The notes beneath the pieces are model-generated. The model searched no databases and was not told the origin of the DNA. It saw nothing but the letters and a program-made list of their open reading frames with translations. Shown piece after piece: positions 1 through 4,914 of a DNA stretch of 5,690 bases (position 1 is its first letter; each line of letters begins with the position of its first letter). This stretch comes from Chloroflexota bacterium (lineage in GTDB: Bacteria; Chloroflexota; UBA4733), in assembly GCA_023489405.1 (NCBI GenBank), contig JAMDCW010000080.1, forward strand, positions 1-5,690, read 5' to 3'. A program made the translations under genes and the position numbers.

Positions 1-554
1 CACAGATAGCCAGGGTTCTAGGATTCCACGTGACCGTTTGGGATGATCGGGCGGCATTTGCGCAGCAGGGGCGTTTTCCTACAGCGGATGAGGTACGTGT
101 AGCAGATTTCGGTAGAGAGCTGTCGGAGTACGTGAAGGATTGCGTAGATGCACGGACCTATGTGGTGTTGGTAACACGAGGACACCAGCAGGACGTGCCG
201 GCTTTGCGTTCGTTGCTGAAGAGTGCAGCTCCATATATTGGAATGATCGGCAGTAAGCGGCGGGTGTGGACGGTTTTGAAGTTGCTGTATGCGGAAGGAT
301 TCCCGCCAGAGACGCTCTTGCGAATTTATGCGCCGGTGGGATTGGATATCAGAGCCGTTACCCCTGCGGAGATTGCGGTGGCAATTTGTGCAGAGTTGGT
401 ACGGGTGTTACGGGGTGGAAGTGGACGGTCGCTTTCGGAACAGACGCACGAGCTTTTCGCGCGGCGATTGACGCATCAGCCTGTGCGGGATGGGGAAGAA
501 GGCGCTGAGCGGGGGGACCAGGCTGAAGAGATGGCGCTGCTAGGGAGCAGTTGA
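1..554 (+). CDS. xdhC: XdhC-family molybdenum hydroxylase maturation factor (3' part)
   Basis: The reading frame is open from base 3, so the GTG at 30 is probably an internal valine and the gene starts upstream of the window. The visible 183 residues are the C-terminal Rossmann-like domain of the XdhC/CoxI family. A strand ending in VTVWDDR (residues 10-16) looks like the second strand of the nucleotide-binding fold, and its glycine-rich loop would lie upstream. Family hallmarks follow: YIGMIGSKRR (about 78-87), APVGLDI and TPAEIAVAICAEL. The usual LDIGA is LDIRA here. A polar tail of about 40 residues follows the conserved domain. Known relatives bind molybdenum cofactor and help insert it, in its sulfurated form, into xanthine dehydrogenase-type enzymes in the cytoplasm. 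The adjacent mocA-like gene supports that role. The identity is firm at family level; the client enzyme is not visible. Confidence 0.9.
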   Translation, partial: QIARVLGFHVTVWDDRAAFAQQGRFPTADEVRVADFGRELSEYVKDCVDARTYVVLVTRGHQQDVPALRSLLKSAAPYIGMIGSKRRVWTVLKLLYAEGFPPETLLRIYAPVGLDIRAVTPAEIAVAICAELVRVLRGGSGRSLSEQTHELFARRLTHQPVRDGEEGAERGDQAEEMALLGSS

Positions 555-561
555 GAATACG

Positions 562-1170
562 GTGATTCCACCAGAGCGGATCGTTGCAATTGTGCTGGCG
601 GCAGGAAGCTCGACGCGCCTCGGGGCGTTTAAGCCGCTGTTGCTCTGGCCGCCGGGAAGTGAGCACGCCGTACCACTGATTGTTTACCAGCTACGACAAC
701 TGCGCGCTGCCGGAATAGCAGAGTGCGTGGTGGTGACCGGCCATCGGTCTGAGGAGGTCGCGCAGGCAATAGAATCGATGGCGCCGAGGGTAGTATGGAA
801 CCAGGACTATGCGGAGGGGAAGGCCGGATCAGTGCGCCTGGGGGTGGCGGAGGCTAGCCACGGATGGTTCCTGGTTGTAGGAGTGGATCAGCCACGACCA
901 GCGAGCTTTTATCGCACCTTTTTGGCGGCAGTTGAGCCTGACCGGCAGCTCGCGTTGCCCACCTATGGCGGCAAGCGAGGACACCCACCTTTGTTTCACC
1001 CGAGCCTGCGTAAGGCACTGCTGGGCGTGACAGAAGATACCGAGGGGATGCGAGCGGTGGTGCGCCGTTTGCTGCCGGAAGCTCAGCTTGTTGAAGTTGG
1101 ACCTTTGTCGCTTGTCGATCTCAATGCCGCCGCGGATCTACGAGCGGTTGAGGCTGATACGGTGTGGTAG
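562..1170 (+). CDS. mocA: MocA/MobA-like molybdenum cofactor nucleotidyltransferase
   Basis: This 202-residue protein has the GT-A type nucleotidyltransferase fold of the MobA/MocA family. The N-terminal signature LAAGSSTRLGAFKPLL (residues 12-27) supplies the glycine-rich NTP loop, with Arg19 and Lys24 at the usual positions. The segment from Asn80 through YAEGKAGSVRLG follows. VGVDQPRP (106-113) holds the likely metal-binding Asp109. GKRGHPPLF (137-145) and DLNAAADL (186-193) complete the family pattern. Such enzymes attach CMP (MocA) or GMP (MobA) to molybdopterin cofactor. The neighbouring xdhC favours the CMP form used by many molybdenum hydroxylases, but this is inference, because nucleotide choice cannot be read with certainty here. 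The start is GTG, 7 bases after the xdhC stop. The only upstream purine run (AGGGAG, 542-547) is rather far away, so coupling to xdhC translation is likely. The stop directly abuts the tilS start. Confidence 0.87.
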   Translation: MIPPERIVAIVLAAGSSTRLGAFKPLLLWPPGSEHAVPLIVYQLRQLRAAGIAECVVVTGHRSEEVAQAIESMAPRVVWNQDYAEGKAGSVRLGVAEASHGWFLVVGVDQPRPASFYRTFLAAVEPDRQLALPTYGGKRGHPPLFHPSLRKALLGVTEDTEGMRAVVRRLLPEAQLVEVGPLSLVDLNAAADLRAVEADTVW

Positions 1171-2607
1171 ATGGCTAGAGGTGACAGCAGCGAAGCGCCT
1201 ACTTCGCTCCACGTGCAGCAGTGGCGCAACCAGGTATGGCGGTGGTGTAAAGCCCATGAGCTGTTGCGAGCGGGAGTTTTGCTCGTAGCAGTAAGTGGCG
1301 GCGCGGATTCTGTGTGTGCGGCCACAATGGTGCAGGAGCTCGGTCAGCGCACCGGTACGCGGCTTGCGCTTGCGCATTTCCACCATGGCTTGCGGGGAGA
1401 CGCCGCAGATGAAGATGCGGCCTTCGTGGCACGGCTGGCAGATCGACTGGGGGCACCAGTGTGGTTTGGTAGCGCTCGGGTGGGAGATTTAGTCAAGCAG
1501 CGGCGTCTTTCTTTGGAGGCAGCGGCTCATGAGTCACGCTGGCAGTTTCTGCAGCGTGTCCGAGAGCAGAGCGGTGCGTATGCGATAGCAACGGGACATA
1601 CGGCTGATGATCAAGCGGAGACGGTATTGCTGCATCTGTTTCGCGGGAGTGGTTTGCGCGGCATGATGGGCTTAGCTCCGAAGGCCGGTGGGGTGATACG
1701 GCCGCTTCTGTCGTTGCGACACGCCGATTGTACTGGCTGGTGCCAGGAGCGAGACTTCGCTTGGCGCGAAGACGCGAGCAATACTGAGCCCTGGTGCCAG
1801 CGGAATCGTCTTCGCTTGGAAGTTTTGCCCTGGCTGGAAGAGCATATGGGGAACGTTACAGGCCGGTTAGCGCACACTGCTGAGCTGTTGTGGGCAGATT
1901 GGCAGCAGCTTCAGGAGGAGATCGAAGAGGCGTGCCAGAAAGTTGTGCACGCCGAGAGTGATGGCGTCTTCCTTATCGATCGGCATCTGTGGCGTGATAC
2001 GTCGCCGAGCCTACGGTGGCAGATCCTGAGGAAACTCACAGGAAGAGGAACATCTGCCTCGGTGATTATGGCGGCGGATCGATTGCTGCGCACAGGGATG
2101 ACGGGAGCCGAGATGCCGCTTCCGGGAAAGCGCTGCCTTCGTCTGCAGCGCGATACAGGGCAGATTGGCTCGCTCCTGCGGGAAGAGCTGACATTGCCCC
2201 AAGTTACACTGATGCTCCCTGGAGATGTGGAAAGTCCGGCATGGCGGATGACGATCTCTAGCACGTTGGAAGATTCATGGTCTGGCGTACGGGCACAGGG
2301 TATGGAAGCGTACTTGGCTGCTCGTAGTATTCACGGGATGGCCATTCTCCGACCGTGGCAGGCTGGAGACCGTATCGATCTCCAGGGTGTTGGGCGTAAG
2401 AAGCTTCAAGACTTGTTTGTGGATTCTCGAATTGCACGGTGGGAACGACGGCACGTACCACTCGTGGTAACAGAACGTGGTATTGCGTGCGTCATGGGGC
2501 TTCGGGTGGCAGAGTGGGCACTACCGCAGGAAGGAGAGCCCGTCTGGCATCTCAAGATGGTACGGTGCAGTGATAGACTGCGGGAACAGGAGGTGAGGGG
2601 TGGGTGA
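1171..2607 (+). CDS. tilS: tRNA(Ile)-lysidine synthase
   Basis: TilS uses ATP to join lysine to C34 of the CAU-anticodon tRNA-Ile, making lysidine, so that the tRNA reads AUA and is charged with isoleucine. The 478-residue protein shows the full long-form layout. The N-type PP-loop SGGADS is at 42-47, HFHHGLRGDAADED at 69-82, and EAAAHESRW at 116-124. ATGHTADDQAETVLLH lies at 140-155, then WREDASN (198-204) and RNRLRLEVLP (211-220). A less conserved linker is followed by the TilS C-terminal domain, with LRPWQAGDRI (393-402) and GRKKLQDLFVDSRI (408-421). The ATG follows the mocA TAG with no gap and no strong Shine-Dalgarno site, which suggests coupling. The stop overlaps the hpt GTG in a GTGA. 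The gene is normally essential. No damage is seen. Confidence 0.96.
   Translation: MARGDSSEAPTSLHVQQWRNQVWRWCKAHELLRAGVLLVAVSGGADSVCAATMVQELGQRTGTRLALAHFHHGLRGDAADEDAAFVARLADRLGAPVWFGSARVGDLVKQRRLSLEAAAHESRWQFLQRVREQSGAYAIATGHTADDQAETVLLHLFRGSGLRGMMGLAPKAGGVIRPLLSLRHADCTGWCQERDFAWREDASNTEPWCQRNRLRLEVLPWLEEHMGNVTGRLAHTAELLWADWQQLQEEIEEACQKVVHAESDGVFLIDRHLWRDTSPSLRWQILRKLTGRGTSASVIMAADRLLRTGMTGAEMPLPGKRCLRLQRDTGQIGSLLREELTLPQVTLMLPGDVESPAWRMTISSTLEDSWSGVRAQGMEAYLAARSIHGMAILRPWQAGDRIDLQGVGRKKLQDLFVDSRIARWERRHVPLVVTERGIACVMGLRVAEWALPQEGEPVWHLKMVRCSDRLREQEVRGG
2588..2596 (+). promoter_or_regulatory. Strong Shine-Dalgarno site for hpt
   Basis: AGGAGGTGA lies inside the 3' end of tilS, 7 bases before the hpt GTG at 2604. 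It is a full 9-base match to the anti-Shine-Dalgarno core. It fixes the GTG as the start of hpt and implies strong initiation despite the non-ATG codon and the overlap with the tilS stop. Confidence 0.85.
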
Positions 2608-3236
2608 GTACGTTAGACGACGATATCCAAGAAATTCTCATCGATGCGCAGTCAATTCAGGAACGCGTCAACCAGCTTGGGCAGCGCCTGGCACGGCTGT
2701 ATGAGGGACAGGTACCGATTTTGGTGGGGGTATTGAAGGGAGCAACCCCTTTCTTAGTGGATCTCATGCGAGCTATGGCAACTCCGCTCCAGGTGGAATT
2801 TATGGCGGTAAGCAGCTATGGGCGAAGCACCAAGAGCAGCGGTGTGGTACGCATCCTCATGGACCTGAGCGTGAGCATCGAAGGGCGGGACGTGCTGATC
2901 GTGGAAGATATTGTAGATACGGGACTGACACTAGAGTATCTGCGTACCTATCTGCTCAATCAGGGGCCACGCTCTCTACGGATTGTCACGCTACTGGATA
3001 AGGTGGTACCAAAGAAGGCAGACGTGCCTTTAGACCTTGTGGGATTTCGTATTCCCAATGAGTTTGTGGTGGGATATGGTCTAGACTATGGGGAGCGTTA
3101 TCGGAATTTGCCGTACGTTGGTATTCTGAAGTCCTATGTCATTGCCGAGGAAGCGATAGCGCAGCACAATGTTGCAGCATCGTCTATGATGGAACAATCA
3201 TTAGAGGAAGGGACGAAGGAGCTATATGACCGATAA
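2604..3236 (+). CDS. hpt: Hypoxanthine(-guanine) phosphoribosyltransferase
   Basis: This enzyme makes IMP or GMP from hypoxanthine or guanine and PRPP in cytoplasmic purine salvage. Type I phosphoribosyltransferase motifs are clear. GVLKGA (residues 42-47) is the pyrophosphate-binding loop. SSYG with the following STKSSG (70-80) is the flexible catalytic loop. VLIVEDIVDTGLTL (97-110) is the PRPP-binding motif with the acidic ED pair and catalytic-region Asp105. FRIPNEFVVGYGLDYGERYRNLPYVG (148-173) is the purine-binding and closing segment typical of bacterial Hpt. The protein is 210 residues, about 30 longer than common bacterial Hpt of about 180. The extra length is a C-terminal tail rich in Ala, Glu and Ser whose end overlaps the start of the ridA-family gene. 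The start is GTG, overlapping the tilS stop by 4 bases. A tilS-hpt order is common in bacteria. Confidence 0.95.
   Translation: MSTLDDDIQEILIDAQSIQERVNQLGQRLARLYEGQVPILVGVLKGATPFLVDLMRAMATPLQVEFMAVSSYGRSTKSSGVVRILMDLSVSIEGRDVLIVEDIVDTGLTLEYLRTYLLNQGPRSLRIVTLLDKVVPKKADVPLDLVGFRIPNEFVVGYGLDYGERYRNLPYVGILKSYVIAEEAIAQHNVAASSMMEQSLEEGTKELYDR
3216..3221 (+). promoter_or_regulatory. Shine-Dalgarno site for the ridA-family gene
   Basis: AAGGAG within the last codons of hpt lies 4 bases before the ATG at 3226. It supports that ATG and the 11-base overlap of the two genes. Confidence 0.6.
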
Positions 3237-3612
3237 GTTGCCCGTACACACTGCTGCTGCACCGCAGCCAATTGGACCATACTCTCAGGCGGTGGTGGCT
3301 GGCAATTTGGCGTTCGTGTCTGGACAAGGACCGGCGGATCCAGCGACCGGACAGCGTGCGGAGGACATTGAGGCGCAGACACACCAGGTGCTGCGGAACA
3401 TTCGCGCGATTTTAGAGGCGGCAGACAGCAGCCTCGATCTTGTGGTGAAAACGACGTGTTATCTCCGCGATATGAATGATTTTGGGCGATTCAATGCGGT
3501 GTACGCTTCCTACTTTCCGATGAACCCACCGGCGCGCACGACTATCCAGGCAGGACGTCTTCCGGGGGATATTGGCATCGAGATTGATGCCATTGCCCTG
3601 GTGAGGTCGTAA
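3226..3612 (+). CDS. ridA: RidA (YjgF/YER057c/UK114) family enamine/imine deaminase
   Basis: Members hydrolyse reactive 2-aminoacrylate and related enamine/imine intermediates released by PLP enzymes, usually as cytoplasmic trimers with active sites between subunits. The 128-residue length is typical. The protein has IGPYSQAV near the N-terminus (Tyr19 at the active-site tyrosine position), LAFVSGQGP (28-36), KTTCYLRDMNDFGRFN (75-90), and PARTTIQAGRLP (102-113) followed by IEIDAIALV. Arg104 and Glu119 are 15 residues apart, matching Arg105 and Glu120 of E. coli RidA, so deaminase activity is expected. The cysteine two places after that arginine in E. coli is Thr106 here, which is common in the family and not known to abolish activity. 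The ATG overlaps hpt by 11 bases, so the gene is probably the last of the operon. The assignment as archetypal RidA rather than another Rid subgroup is likely but not proven. Confidence 0.9.
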   Translation: MTDKLPVHTAAAPQPIGPYSQAVVAGNLAFVSGQGPADPATGQRAEDIEAQTHQVLRNIRAILEAADSSLDLVVKTTCYLRDMNDFGRFNAVYASYFPMNPPARTTIQAGRLPGDIGIEIDAIALVRS

Positions 3613-3626
3613 GCAGCATCTGTCAA

Positions 3627-3664
3627 GGCCAATGCTTTACGCCCCATCGACGCAAGGCATTGCC
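3627..3664 (+). terminator. Imperfect hairpin after the ridA-family gene, possible terminator
   Basis: The arm at 3627-3637 pairs with 3654-3664 over ten base pairs, with one bulged base on each side and a loop of about 16 bases (GGC + AATGC + TT against AA + GCATT + GCC). It starts 15 bases after the ridA stop, a natural place for the operon end. No T-run follows, so it is not a standard intrinsic terminator. It may only stabilise the RNA end or be chance. Confidence 0.3.
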
Positions 3665-3725
3665 TCCGATTCCTCCAGGCTCGGATTTGTTCATGCTCTG
3701 TTTGGCTAACTGCCCGTCATCGCTC

Positions 3726-3739
3726 TCACCGGTCGGTGA
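3726..3739. repeat. Hyphenated palindrome TCACCG-GT-CGGTGA
   Basis: This perfect 6-bp inverted repeat with a 2-base centre lies between the left operon and the IS630 relic. It could be a protein-binding site or chance. No adjoining promoter or gene start was seen, so no regulator can be assigned. The rest of 3613-3782 shows no credible gene. Confidence 0.3.
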
Positions 3740-3782
3740 TCCACATCGTCCGGGCGGGTGACTGCGAGCAGGTGGAGATCTT

Positions 3783-3803
3783 TATACCAATTCGCCGTGA
3801 GGG
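3783..3803 (+). repeat. Left terminal inverted repeat of the IS630-like element
   Basis: The repeat reads TATACCA, then ATTCGC, two variable bases, then TGAGGG. It matches the reverse complement of 4072-4093 with one base missing and about two substitutions. The outer TA is the likely target duplication. Confidence 0.75.
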
Positions 3804-3842
3804 AAGCATAAACTGTCAAGCGTGCTGAGGGCGAGGTGGTGT

Positions 3843-4094
3843 ATGGGTCGGCCGGTGAAGGTGACATGGGGAGAAGACGCGGAGACGTTGGGGGCGCTCT
3901 ATCGAGCGGAACGTGACTACCAGATCCGCCCGCGGCTGCAGGCGCTGTAGCTCGTGTGGCAGGGGCGCAGCGTGCGCTCGTGGGTGCCGCCAACCCCGGC
4001 CGCCTGCGCTCCCCTCACCGGCTGGGACTGGATCGCCACCGCCCTCGCCCCAGCCTCCTCCGTTTCCGGCCCCCTCATAGCGAACTTGGTATAA
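3843..4094 (+). pseudogene. IS630-family transposase remnant (N-terminus, probable C-terminus)
   Basis: The ATG at 3843 follows GAGGTGGT and opens a protein beginning MGRPVKVTW, then LYRAERD (residues 20-26), RPRLQAL (29-35), TAG at 3948-3950, and LVWQGRSVRSW. This resembles the N-terminal helix-turn-helix region of IS630 transposases, in which an LYR..RD..LR.RL.ALWLL..G.S pattern is usual. The TAG falls where tryptophan is expected, so one TGG-to-TAG change explains it. About ten codons later the frame runs into LTGWDWIATALAP (around 4014-4052), which looks like the C-terminal end of such proteins. The DDE catalytic domain is absent, so the product cannot transpose DNA. The N-terminal match is fairly secure; the C-terminal match is less so. 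Confidence 0.65.
4072..4093 (-). repeat. Right terminal inverted repeat of the IS630-like element
   Basis: On the minus strand it reads TATACCAAGTTCGC, two variable bases, then TGAGGG, pairing with 3783-3803. Its plus-strand end contains TATAAC (4090-4095), a chance match to a -10 element. Confidence 0.75.
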
Positions 4095-4129
4095 CGCTCA
4101 TCTTCATCACTTCCTAACAGGTCCTCTCG

Positions 4130-4135
4130 TATACT
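4130..4135 (+). promoter_or_regulatory. Possible -10 element upstream of the response regulator
   Basis: TATACT differs from TATAAT at one position and would start RNA near 4142, leaving a leader of about 74 bases. No good -35 box sits 16-18 bases upstream, so the promoter may need an activator, possibly the regulator itself, or may not be real. An 8-bp palindrome, TCACGTGA (4158-4165), lies in the leader. The rest of 4094-4205 shows nothing further. Confidence 0.3.
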
Positions 4136-4205
4136 GAGTTCTCTCCGGGCCGTGCATTCACGTGACGGTTGGCGACCCGGCATCAGGCATGCGCCGGAAC
4201 GGCGC

Positions 4206-4210
4206 GGAGG
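4206..4210 (+). promoter_or_regulatory. Shine-Dalgarno site that sets the response regulator start
   Basis: GGAGG lies 5 bases before the ATG at 4216. In-frame starts further upstream, GTG 4162 and ATG 4189, would add 18 or 9 residues with no family similarity, so 4216 is preferred. Confidence 0.7.
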
Positions 4211-4215
4211 GCGGA

Positions 4216-4914
4216 ATGCACCAGACGATCCTCGTAGCGGAGGACGATCCCCGAACCGTCGAGCTTCTCCGGCTCTATCTGGAGCGAGATCGTTTCCGTG
4301 TACTGGTCGCGAGGGATGGCCGCGCGGCGATCGATCTGGCGCGCTCCCAGCAGCCGGATCTCGTGGTGCTCGACTTGATGTTGCCTAAAGTAGACGGCTT
4401 TGATGTCTGCCGGGTGCTGCGCGCCGAATCTCACCTCCCGATAATAATGCTCACCGCCCGTGTCGCAGAGGAAGACAAACTGCTCGGACTCGATCTTGGT
4501 GCCGACGATTACGTCGTCAAGCCGTTCAGTCCACGGGAACTGGTGGCACGCGTGCGGGTCGTCCTCCGCAGGTCGGCCGCCCAGGAGGATGTGCCGGTCC
4601 AACCGCTGGTTTACGGCGCGCTCCTACTCGATCCGGCCCGCCATCAGGTGACAGTCAGGGGACACCCGGCGCTGCTCACTCCGACAGAATTTCAATTGCT
4701 CAGCGTACTTGCCCAGGTACCAGGCCGCGTTTTCACGCGTGAGCAGTTGCTGACCCGGGTCTTCGGTCCGGCGTATATGGGTACAGAGCGTACGGTAGAT
4801 GTCCATATAATGAACCTGCGCCGTAAGATCGAGCGCCACCCTGACCGGCCGGAGTACGTGCACACGGTCTACGGTGTCGGCTATAAGTTCGAGGTAGATC
4901 TTGCTGTTTCGTAG
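4216..4914 (+). CDS. OmpR/PhoB-family two-component response regulator
   Basis: This 232-residue DNA-binding regulator is of standard length. The receiver domain (about 3-118) has the acidic pair Asp10-Asp11, phospho-acceptor Asp53 in VVLDLMLPKVDG, Thr80 in IIMLTA, and Lys102 in GADDYVVKPFSPREL, so all phosphorylation-site residues are present. The winged-helix domain (about 128-228) shows LTPTEFQLLSVLAQVPGRVFTREQLL, then RTVDVHIMNLRRKIE and the closing YVHTVYGVGYKFE, typical of the PhoB/OmpR effector. It should be phosphorylated by the kinase encoded immediately downstream and bind direct-repeat DNA sites as a dimer. Target genes cannot be told from the window. The start at 4216 is chosen for its GGAGG site and because the protein then begins MHQTILVAEDD as expected. 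The 3' end overlaps the kinase start by 14 bases. Confidence 0.95.
   Translation: MHQTILVAEDDPRTVELLRLYLERDRFRVLVARDGRAAIDLARSQQPDLVVLDLMLPKVDGFDVCRVLRAESHLPIIMLTARVAEEDKLLGLDLGADDYVVKPFSPRELVARVRVVLRRSAAQEDVPVQPLVYGALLLDPARHQVTVRGHPALLTPTEFQLLSVLAQVPGRVFTREQLLTRVFGPAYMGTERTVDVHIMNLRRKIERHPDRPEYVHTVYGVGYKFEVDLAVS
4891..4895 (+). promoter_or_regulatory. Shine-Dalgarno site for the histidine kinase TTG start
   Basis: GAGGT within the regulator's 3' end lies 5 bases before TTG 4901. An in-frame TAG at 4895-4897 rules out any earlier start, and the next good start (ATG 4937) would cut into the first membrane helix. TTG 4901 is therefore the best choice. Confidence 0.6.

Larger units (their letters stand above)
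3783..4093. mobile_element. MITE-like, internally deleted IS630-family element
   Basis: A segment of about 311 bp is bounded by matching inverted ends (3783-3803 and 4072-4093), each ending in TATA. This fits the TA target choice and TA duplication of the IS630/Tc1-mariner group. Inside is a transposase remnant at 3843-4094 that keeps the beginning, and probably the end, of an IS630-type protein in one frame but lacks the catalytic centre. A full IS630 is roughly 1.1 kb, so about two thirds is missing. The exact edge is ambiguous by two bases because TATA could hold the TA duplication in either register. The element could be mobilised only by a transposase supplied elsewhere. The family is inferred from the protein remnant and the TA ends. 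Confidence 0.72.

Noticed and set aside
30..32. GTG 30 as the start of the xdhC-family gene
   Set aside because: The frame is open to the window edge, and the residues before it (QIARVLGFH) fit the Rossmann fold, so the codon is internal.
1911..2264. Minus-strand open frame of 117 codons inside tilS
   Set aside because: It is a shadow frame of the intact tilS gene with no similarity that I recognise.
3706..3993. Minus-strand open frame of 95 codons across the gap and IS630 relic
   Set aside because: Low-complexity Ala/Pro/Thr translation that crosses the left end of the mobile element, so it cannot be an old conserved gene.
3917..4183. Minus-strand open frame of 88 codons
   Set aside because: It runs antisense through the transposase remnant and over the element's right end, with no domain and no ribosome site noted.
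4162..4215. Longer response regulator start at GTG 4162 or ATG 4189
   Set aside because: The extra residues have no family counterpart, while ATG 4216 has GGAGG at 5-base spacing and gives the expected receiver N-terminus.
4183..4602. Minus-strand open frame of 139 codons opposite the response regulator
   Set aside because: It lies wholly antisense to a clear response regulator, has no recognisable domain and no convincing start context.
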